From: Clostridiales bacterium | Lineage (GTDB): Bacteria; Bacillota; Clostridia; Christensenellales; CAG-314 | Assembly: GCA_022508375.1 (NCBI GenBank) | Contig: JAFLVJ010000007.1 | Span: 42,785 to 106,784 of the forward strand | Direction: 5' to 3' | DNA length: 64,000 nucleotides | In this document: in pieces, positions 40,897 to 47,305 of the stretch | Numbering within the stretch: position 1 is the stretch's first letter | Layout of the letters: each line of letters starts with the position of its first letter | Notes under the pieces: model-generated | Seen by the model: only the letters and a program-made list of their open reading frames with translations | Databases searched by the model: none | What the model was told of the DNA's origin: nothing | Position numbers and translations under genes: made by a program

Positions 40897-41301
40897 TCAA
40901 TCTATCAATATATTGTGACGTGACTGCTCGGGTTTATCTTTGGGAACGGATACAGTAAGGATTCCGTTTTCGTATTTGGCTTTGATTTGCTTTTCGTCAA
41001 CGTCGCCCATGTAGTAGCTGCGCGAATAGCTTTGTGCACGCTCCCTACGAAGATAACGCTCGGACTCAACTGCAGCCTCTTTCTTGGCGGAAATGGTAAC
41101 GTAGCCGCTTTCGAACTTCAAGGAAATGTCCTTTTTGTCAAAGCCGGGCATTTCCACTTCCATGACGTAATGGGTGCTTGTTTCCTTGATATCCGTCTTC
41201 ATAAAGCTGCTTTCGCTATCTGCATAGAAGGGGCGGAAAAGGCTGTCGAAAGCTTCATCCCAAAGATCGTAGTTTCTGCGTGTTGTCATATAGTTTTTCA
41301 T
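40897..41301 (-). CDS. hsp20: Hsp20 small heat-shock protein
   Basis: A 134-residue alpha-crystallin-domain chaperone that binds unfolding proteins without ATP. The domain runs from about 32 to 128: KTDIKETSTHYVMEVEMPGFDKKDISLKFE (read as short pieces), the strand YVTISAKKEA, the region RERAQSYSRSYYMGD, and the hallmark ENGILTVSVPK. The Ile-x-Ile-like end HNILID is present. AAGGAG lies 6-7 bases before ATG 41301. It has its own promoter with a CIRCE element directly after the -10 box, so HrcA control is expected. Confidence 0.95.
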   Translation of the reverse strand: MKNYMTTRRNYDLWDEAFDSLFRPFYADSESSFMKTDIKETSTHYVMEVEMPGFDKKDISLKFESGYVTISAKKEAAVESERYLRRERAQSYSRSYYMGDVDEKQIKAKYENGILTVSVPKDKPEQSRHNILID

Positions 41302-41365
41302 AATTATATCTCCTTGTATTTAAATATTGTCAAAGTGATTTGTTAGCAATCGTTCAATTTGTTTG

Positions 41366-41392
41366 TTAGCACTCTCAACCATTGACTGCTAA
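41366..41392 (-). promoter_or_regulatory. CIRCE operator of hsp20
   Basis: TTAGCACTC (41366-41374), nine bases, GACTGCTAA (41384-41392): the HrcA operator with one mismatch to TTAGCACTC-N9-GAGTGCTAA. A further half-site TTAGCAATC lies at 41343-41351. Confidence 0.85.
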
Positions 41393-41393
41393 C

Positions 41394-41421
41394 ATTATAA
41401 CACACCTGCGTGGTTTGTCAA
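41394..41421 (-). promoter_or_regulatory. Sigma-A promoter of hsp20
   Basis: Minus-strand TTGACA (41416-41421) and TATAAT (41394-41399) with a 16 bp spacer; CIRCE starts 2 bases after the -10 box. Confidence 0.8.
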
Positions 41422-41501
41422 TACTTTTTTTACAATTTTTGGAAAAATTTTTTAAAAATATACTTTCCCGACAAAATGTAATGGGTCTAAAATAAAAAAT
41501 A

Positions 41502-41530
41502 TTGCCACAACCGATTTGTTGTGATATAAT
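41502..41530 (+). promoter_or_regulatory. Promoter of the flippase-like gene
   Basis: TTGCCA (41502-41507) and TATAAT (41525-41530), spacer 17 bp. The inverted repeat CAGGTAAATACCTG (41541-41554) near the transcription start is a possible operator. Confidence 0.6.
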
Positions 41531-41644
41531 ATATAAGTTTCAGGTAAATACCTGTACCATACTGTTTGTAACAATATGCTTCAAACAGTAACGACAAAGC
41601 AATCGCTTAAAGTAGCAAAATATCCTGTTGGAGCACAACTAACG

Positions 41645-42862
41645 ATGGAAAAGAAGGAAGACACAATCGAACAGGTTGACGTTGAACAAACGATTGACGT
41701 TCAAACTGACGATAAAGATGTGACCGCCACTGCCGACCAAGCTGTCGAGCAGTCTGTTGTCACGCCTTCCGAGGAAAACCCGCGTAAAAAATCGCGCTGG
41801 TTGAGCAATATATTCTTTATCGTGTCCATTGTCTTGAGTCTGTACCTCATGTACAGCTTCGCAAGCTCCAACGACCTCGGACAGGAAAAATCCTTCGTGG
41901 AAGTATTTTCCAACATAAACGTCACCTACCTTGTACTATCCGTTGCAACGGTCATATCCATGGTACTGTTGGATTCGCTAAAATACGTGGTGATAATGAA
42001 TGCAACGCGTATAAAGACCAACTTCCGTATAGCTTTATCTACAAGCCTGTTGGGCAAATACTACGACAACATAACGCCGTTTTCCTCGGGCGGACAACCC
42101 ATGCAGATATATTATCTGCACAAAAAAGGCATCGGTGGCGGCGAAAGCTCGGCAATAATATGTATCAAATTCGCCTTCAACATGATGATGTGGTTAACGA
42201 TATGTTTTTGCCTGATGCTATTCAATCGCGACGTTTTAGTCACCCATATAGAGGATTTGTCGCAGCGCAACTTGCTGACCGTTGCCGGTTGGATCGGTTT
42301 TGCATTTAACTGCATGCTACCTTTGCTGATTTTTTCCTGCGTTGTGTTCCCCAAGATAACCTGGGCAATAACGCGCTGGACACTGAATATCGGATACAAA
42401 TTGAGGATAGTCAAGGACAAGGAAGCAAGATTGGAACGCGGTAAAAACGCAGTCAACAACTTTGTTAACGCCTTTGTCAGCATGATAAAGCGTCCCTTGC
42501 ACTCCATTGTTCTTGCACTGCTGTGTATTGCCGAGCCGTTCTTGTCAATGCTACTTCCCTTCTTCGTCGTGGTGGCAATCGGCGGACCTGCCGTTACACC
42601 CAGCGTTGAGTTGATGTTTGAAATAATGACGTTAAATGTTTACGCGCAAATGAGCGCAATGATTATCCCCACTCCCGGCAATTCGGGAGCAGTGGAAAGC
42701 GCATTTATGTTAGCTCTGACGACGTTATCCACGGGCGCGCTGTTCTGGACGGTATTCAGTTGGCGGTTCCTGTCCTACTACAGCTACATTATTGTCGGAA
42801 CGTGCATTGTCGTTTACCAACTTATTAAAAACAACAGACGGGGAAAAGCCTTATCACAATAA
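41645..42862 (+). CDS. LPG-synthase-TM / UPF0104 flippase-like membrane protein
   Basis: A 405-residue membrane protein with eight or more helices after an acidic 55-residue cytoplasmic head. The family motif GKYYDNITPFSSGGQPMQIY (about 135-155), then LHKKGIGGGESSA, and PTPGNSGAVESAF near residue 340 identify the membrane domain of lysylphosphatidylglycerol synthase (MprF-like), here without the soluble synthase part. Such stand-alone proteins are thought to flip or transport lipids or polyprenyl-linked molecules. The start is placed at ATG 41645 (GGAG 11 bases upstream); ATG 41576 in the same frame has no ribosome site. Confidence 0.8.
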   Translation: MEKKEDTIEQVDVEQTIDVQTDDKDVTATADQAVEQSVVTPSEENPRKKSRWLSNIFFIVSIVLSLYLMYSFASSNDLGQEKSFVEVFSNINVTYLVLSVATVISMVLLDSLKYVVIMNATRIKTNFRIALSTSLLGKYYDNITPFSSGGQPMQIYYLHKKGIGGGESSAIICIKFAFNMMMWLTICFCLMLFNRDVLVTHIEDLSQRNLLTVAGWIGFAFNCMLPLLIFSCVVFPKITWAITRWTLNIGYKLRIVKDKEARLERGKNAVNNFVNAFVSMIKRPLHSIVLALLCIAEPFLSMLLPFFVVVAIGGPAVTPSVELMFEIMTLNVYAQMSAMIIPTPGNSGAVESAFMLALTTLSTGALFWTVFSWRFLSYYSYIIVGTCIVVYQLIKNNRRGKALSQ

Positions 42863-42874
42863 CCGATAATATAC

Positions 42875-42905
42875 AACACAACCGATTGCGGTTGTGTTGT
42901 TTTAT
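42875..42905 (+). terminator. Terminator of the flippase-like gene
   Basis: Perfect 10 bp stem AACACAACCG / CGGTTGTGTT with a 4 base loop, followed by GTTTTATT. Confidence 0.8.
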
Positions 42906-42933
42906 TGTATAAACGCAATAATTTCGCCCCATA

Positions 42934-42962
42934 TTGACATATCAATACCTATTTGTTATACT
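42934..42962 (+). promoter_or_regulatory. Consensus promoter of the zinc-ribbon protein gene
   Basis: TTGACA (42934-42939) and TATACT (42957-42962), spacer 17 bp. Confidence 0.7.
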
Positions 42963-42991
42963 TTATCAAATACAACTGCCGAGGATGAATC

Positions 42992-44059
42992 ATGGTAACC
43001 ATAAAATGCGCTAAATGTGGCGCAACAATCCAACTTGACGAAACTCAACCTACGCAATTTTGCACCAATTGTGGTAGCCCTATCGTATTGAAAACTGCAA
43101 ACAATCGCACTGCACCTATAAAAAACGTTGAAGAAGACGACTTCGCCAAGCTTGCAAAACAGTATGAGTCGTACGTCAATCAATTCGATACCAATTTACA
43201 CCCTGTGTATGAATTGTTTCGCGCTTTTGTCGAGTTGGAAGACCTGTGGGAGAGCGCCAATCACTCGCGGTCGCAATTAGAATGGCGCGCATCCCAAGTG
43301 GAAGACGTGCGACAGGAGTACAACAGGCGTGTAATCACATACAATAACGCGGTGTATTTCGACGAGAAAGATGAAAGACAAGCACGCGAAGCAATTAACT
43401 CATACGACGACGAATACAACCAAAAGTATCGTAAGGCGCGCGAAGTTCAAAAAGAAACCATTGACAAAATCAACACCTACAATCAAAAAGTGCGTGAATA
43501 TGAACAACTGCATGAAAAATTATTAAACAACGAGTTGAAGTCGCACTCCTTGGCGTATCAGACGGCGGAAACAATGGTTGAGCGGTACCCGAACAATCCG
43601 ATAAGTCACCTGTATATGGCAGATATTCACAGGCGTGAAGTATTGTGGATGCAAGAAATATGCAAAAAGGCAATTGCTTACATTTTGGACAACTACGAAG
43701 ACGAATACTACGCCGAGGATTTGTACAAATACTATATGAATAAAGTACAAAATGATGAAAACTACAAATCATTTAACGAAAGCTACGCTACCGCCAGCCA
43801 TATGCTGGGTAAAACCATAAGCGCGCAATACTCGGCCCTGTACAACGAAATTGTTTACTTTTCACAGCACTACTCCTCGCTTGTTTACGAAACGAAACAG
43901 GCAATAAAGCAAATTGAGGAGGAACAAGACAAACTGTGGAAAAAACAGAGACGCGCAGAGAGATTACGCAAATTCAAGCGCAACGTTATCGCTACAGCAA
44001 TTACGCTGGTTGTTTTGGCAATTGCAGGCGCGGCTTTATACTACTTTGTCCTTAAATGA
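42992..44059 (+). CDS. Zinc-ribbon, coiled-coil, tail-anchored membrane protein
   Basis: A 355-residue protein without a known family. An N-terminal zinc ribbon has paired cysteines CAKC (6-9) and CTNC (24-27). A long helical, charged region follows (about 50-320), with coiled-coil-like stretches such as KYRKAREVQKETIDKINTYN and a TPR-like part around SHSLAYQTAETMVERYPNNP. A basic patch (KKQRRAERLRKFKR) precedes one C-terminal transmembrane helix (about 332-352). The ribbon and helical body should thus face the cytoplasm. GAGG lies 7 bases before the ATG. A scaffolding or stress-sensing role is possible but unproven. Confidence 0.65.
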   Translation: MVTIKCAKCGATIQLDETQPTQFCTNCGSPIVLKTANNRTAPIKNVEEDDFAKLAKQYESYVNQFDTNLHPVYELFRAFVELEDLWESANHSRSQLEWRASQVEDVRQEYNRRVITYNNAVYFDEKDERQAREAINSYDDEYNQKYRKAREVQKETIDKINTYNQKVREYEQLHEKLLNNELKSHSLAYQTAETMVERYPNNPISHLYMADIHRREVLWMQEICKKAIAYILDNYEDEYYAEDLYKYYMNKVQNDENYKSFNESYATASHMLGKTISAQYSALYNEIVYFSQHYSSLVYETKQAIKQIEEEQDKLWKKQRRAERLRKFKRNVIATAITLVVLAIAGAALYYFVLK

Positions 44060-44098
44060 TAAACTAAAAGATTTGTTGTCTTTACAACGCAAAAAAAC

Positions 44099-44135
44099 AC
44101 CCCATCTGAGCGTTTCAGATGGGGTAATTTTATTA
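44099..44135. terminator. Bidirectional terminator between zinc-ribbon gene and aminotransferase gene
   Basis: Perfect 11 bp stem ACCCCATCTGA / TCAGATGGGGT with a 5 base loop, an AATTTTATT run after it and a seven-A run before it. Confidence 0.9.
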
Positions 44136-45302
44136 CTTTTTTCTGTTTATATATTTGTCGATACCTATCTTCAACCTGTCCAATCCGTCGAGGAGCGTTA
44201 CCTTGGGGCAGGCGATGTTCATGCGAACGAAATATCTGCCGTTGCCACGGTACTTTGTTCCGCAGTTGAGGTAAAGTCCCGTGTTAATACGCAAGAAGTT
44301 ACACAAATCATCGGAGTCGTCGCAAAATGCAGAACAGTCAATCCACAGCAGATAGGTTGCGTCTTGCGCTATTAACTTGACTTGGGGGATATTTTTCGAC
44401 AAAAATTCGCCCGCAATAACACGGTTGCGCGAGATATGCGCGCGCAGTTCGTCTAACCACTGACCGCCTTCGGTAAATGCGGCAATGGCGGCTTCGCATG
44501 CAAATACGTTAGGTTCGGCTACTTCGTCGGAGTTGAGTCCGCGCACAACGGCTTCGCGAATATGAATATTCGGCACGAATACCGCAGCCGACTGAATGCC
44601 GGGGATACTGAACGCCTTGCTTGACGATACGGCATTGACGGAAATATCGCGACAAAGCGGTGATACCGATGCAAAGGGCGTGTAACTTGTGTTAGGTTCG
44701 GTAAGGTCGCAATGTATTTCGTCGGACAGTACCGTTACGCCGTGCTTTGCACACAGTTCGCCAATACGGGCAAGCTCCTGCTTGCTCCACACCTTTCCAA
44801 CGGGATTGTGAGGATTACACAGTATCATCATGGTGGAAAGCGGGTGAGCTAATTTGCGCTCCAGGTCGTCGAAATCTATACTGTAACCTGTTCCGTCATA
44901 GGCAAGCGGACTTTCGAGAGTGTGCCTGCCCGTGTTTTCGATAGAGTGGAAAAAGATGTCGTAAACGGGAGTCAACACCACCACGTTGTCGCCGACGTTT
45001 GTCAAACGCTTGACGCAGCTTGTAATAGCGGGCACAACGCCCGTTACAAAACACAGCCAGTCCTTATCTATTACCAAGTCGTGTCGTGTGCGCCACCAGT
45101 TAATGATTGCCTGATACCACTTGTCGGGCACCGTCTGATAGCCGAACACTCCGCTTGACGCACGGTTAAGTAATGCTTGGGTAATACAGGGTGCCGTTTG
45201 AAAATCCATATCAGCAATCCACATGGGAAGTTCGCTTTCCCCTACGTCCCATTTCACCGAGCCTGTGTTTCTGCGGTTTACCACCTTGTCGAAATCCGTC
45301 AT
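44133..45302 (-). CDS. MalY/PatB family PLP-dependent aminotransferase (cystathionine beta-lyase type)
   Basis: A 389-residue fold-type I PLP enzyme. It begins FDKVVNRRNTGSVKWDVG with the usual MWIADMDF, has CNPHNPVGKVW for the cofactor ring, LSDEIHCDL, and the Schiff-base lysine in SSSKAFSIPG (about 231). Members cleave cystathionine or cysteine, or act as aminotransferases. ATG 45302 overlaps the stop of the DUF3737 gene by four bases (ATGA) and its AGGAG lies inside that gene, so translation is coupled. It is last gene of the minus run from metK. Confidence 0.92.
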   Translation of the reverse strand: MTDFDKVVNRRNTGSVKWDVGESELPMWIADMDFQTAPCITQALLNRASSGVFGYQTVPDKWYQAIINWWRTRHDLVIDKDWLCFVTGVVPAITSCVKRLTNVGDNVVVLTPVYDIFFHSIENTGRHTLESPLAYDGTGYSIDFDDLERKLAHPLSTMMILCNPHNPVGKVWSKQELARIGELCAKHGVTVLSDEIHCDLTEPNTSYTPFASVSPLCRDISVNAVSSSKAFSIPGIQSAAVFVPNIHIREAVVRGLNSDEVAEPNVFACEAAIAAFTEGGQWLDELRAHISRNRVIAGEFLSKNIPQVKLIAQDATYLLWIDCSAFCDDSDDLCNFLRINTGLYLNCGTKYRGNGRYFVRMNIACPKVTLLDGLDRLKIGIDKYINRKK

Positions 45303-46144
45303 GATTTACTCCTTTGTGTGACTGATACCTTGCTTAGGTCTATGTACTTATCGTCCAGCACAAGTTCGCCTATGCTGTCCGCAACGATTGAGCCGCTTGC
45401 GGGATTTACTATGCTATCTACGTGCCCTACTATATCCGCCTCGACACTGCTGTACTCGAAGGCACGGGTTGTGTTGACAAGACGACAGTTAACTAGCTTC
45501 AAGTTGTCAATAAAACACAGCCCTTGCAGACTTTCTATCGTGCAGTTGACGAAGGTTACGTTTGAAGCGTTCCAAGCAAGATATTCGCCGGAAATGTAAC
45601 TGTCGTAAACGGTGACGTTAGTACAATTCCAAAAACTGTCCTTGCTGATGAGCTTTGCACGCTTGATAGTTACGTTTTGAGCACCGTCGAAGCAATAGTC
45701 GCCGTTAAGAGTGAAGTCCTCCACGACTACGTTTTTGCACCCCATAGCGAAGTATGTTCCATGCGCTTCAACATTGCTGATGGTTACGTTGTCGCAATTC
45801 CACAGCGTTTCCATAGCGTTGGGCATTGTAACACCGTTGAGCGCAATATGCGAGGAACGACGAAACGTCTTGGGTGCGCTTATCACACAATCGTTGACGG
45901 TGATACCGTCCGTGTACCAAATACCCGCCCGCGCAGTATCGTCGAAATCGCACTTGTTGACGGTAATGCTCTTGCCATACCACAGCGGATATTTCCACTT
46001 GAATTGACAGTTGTCCAGCTGCAGGTTGCTACAGTGCTTCAACGGCGATTCGCCATCTTCGAATACGCACTTGGTTAAGTGCAAGTCGCTAACGGCAAAG
46101 AGCGCGCGCTCGCCGACATATATTTTTCCTTCTTCCTTTTTCAT
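45299..46144 (-). CDS. DUF3737 right-handed beta-helix protein
   Basis: A 281-residue cytoplasmic protein made of short strand repeats of about 20-25 residues, such as LKHCSNLQLDNCQFKW, WYGKSITVNKCDFDD, WYTDGITVNDCVIS, LWNCDNVTISNVEAHG, FWNCTNVTVYDSYIS and WNASNVTFVNCTIES, the mark of a right-handed beta-helix. It matches the DUF3737 family, whose function is unknown, and which often adjoins a MalY-type aminotransferase as it does here. It begins 9 bases after prfB and ends within the aminotransferase start codon. Confidence 0.85.
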   Translation of the reverse strand: MKKEEGKIYVGERALFAVSDLHLTKCVFEDGESPLKHCSNLQLDNCQFKWKYPLWYGKSITVNKCDFDDTARAGIWYTDGITVNDCVISAPKTFRRSSHIALNGVTMPNAMETLWNCDNVTISNVEAHGTYFAMGCKNVVVEDFTLNGDYCFDGAQNVTIKRAKLISKDSFWNCTNVTVYDSYISGEYLAWNASNVTFVNCTIESLQGLCFIDNLKLVNCRLVNTTRAFEYSSVEADIVGHVDSIVNPASGSIVADSIGELVLDDKYIDLSKVSVTQRSKS

Positions 46145-46153
46145 GTTTTTCTC

Positions 46154-47248
46154 TTAATATGTCTTCTGTAAAAAGTCTTCGATAAACGGCTGCAAATTTC
46201 CGTCCATGACATCCTCGACGTTAGAGTTTTCGTAGCCTGTGCGGTGATCCTTGACAAGGGTGTAGGGACAAAATACGTAAGAGCGAATTTGACTGCCCCA
46301 CTCGATCTTTTTTATTTCACCCTTGATGGAGGCAGCTTCCTCCATTTGCTCGCGCTCCTTAAGCTCGGCAAGCTTTCCGCGTAGCATGTTCATTGCCTGT
46401 TCGCGGTTTTGAATTTGACTGCGTTCGTTTTGACAGGCTACAACTATTCCCGTGGGTATGTGCGTTATGCGAATGGCACTCTCCGTCTTGTTGACGTGCT
46501 GCCCGCCTGCGCCACTACTGCGGTATGTGTCAATCTTTAGGTCCTTATCCTCAATTACAATCTCGGTGTCCGTTTGCAACTCCGGCATAACTTCAAGAGA
46601 TGCGAAACTGGTATGTCGGCGTTTGTTGGCGTCAAACGGGGAAATACGCACCAAGCGGTGAACGCCCTTTTCCGCCTTGAGGTATCCGTAGGCGTTGGCG
46701 CCGTTTACCTGAAAGGTCACCGACTTGATACCTGCTTCCTCACCGTCCAGATAATCCAATACGCTAAGCTTGTAACCGCGACGTTCGCAGTAGCGCGTGT
46801 ACATGCGGTAAAGCATCGATACCCAGTCCTGCGCTTCCGTTCCGCCTGCGCCCGCATGCAAGGTAAGGATAGCGTTATTGGCGTCGAACTTGCCCGAGAG
46901 CAACGTTGCAATGCGCATTTCGTTGACCTGGGCGCTTATTTGCGTAAGTTCGGTGCTTGTTTCCTCGAGCATTGCCTCGTCATCCTCGGCAAGAGCAAAC
47001 AATTCGCTGACGTCACTAAGACGCTTGCATAGCTTGTTGTAATCGGTAATCTTGCCTTCGATGTTGCTGGCGCGTTGGCTGACTTGTTGAGCGTTTTTCA
47101 CGTCATCCCAAAAGTCGGGCTTGTGCTGTTGCTCAACAAGGGATTGCAGCTCCGCCTGTAGCTTGGGAATATTCAAGCTTTCGCCTATGCCGTTAAGCTT
47201 AGCTTGCAGTTCCTTGATATTAAGTTTAAGTTCTTCAATCTGTATCAT
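46154..47248 (-). CDS. prfB: Peptide chain release factor 2 (no programmed frameshift)
   Basis: A 364-residue release factor that ends translation at UGA and UAA. Present are the SPF-type stop-codon motif in VRISPFDANKRRHTSF (about 203-218) and the GGQ peptidyl-hydrolysis motif SSGAGGQHVNKT (about 246-257). In most bacteria prfB carries an in-frame UGA near codon 25 and a +1 frameshift that limits RF2; here the frame is open from ATG to the end, so that autoregulation is missing. No strong ribosome site precedes the ATG; repeat B copy 2 ends two bases from it. It lies 57 bases behind secA. Confidence 0.95.
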   Translation of the reverse strand: MIQIEELKLNIKELQAKLNGIGESLNIPKLQAELQSLVEQQHKPDFWDDVKNAQQVSQRASNIEGKITDYNKLCKRLSDVSELFALAEDDEAMLEETSTELTQISAQVNEMRIATLLSGKFDANNAILTLHAGAGGTEAQDWVSMLYRMYTRYCERRGYKLSVLDYLDGEEAGIKSVTFQVNGANAYGYLKAEKGVHRLVRISPFDANKRRHTSFASLEVMPELQTDTEIVIEDKDLKIDTYRSSGAGGQHVNKTESAIRITHIPTGIVVACQNERSQIQNREQAMNMLRGKLAELKEREQMEEAASIKGEIKKIEWGSQIRSYVFCPYTLVKDHRTGYENSNVEDVMDGNLQPFIEDFLQKTY

Positions 47249-47249
47249 A

Positions 47250-47294
47250 ATTTCGCATTGGGTATTTCGCTCAAAACGGCTTCACTTCGCTTTG
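47250..47294 (-). repeat. Repeat B, copy 2
   Basis: A 45 bp sequence between secA and prfB, nearly touching the prfB start codon. It shares the AGTGAAGCCGTTTTG and AATACCC blocks with the copy before whiA. Confidence 0.6.
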
Positions 47295-47305
47295 TTATTG
47301 TTCAT

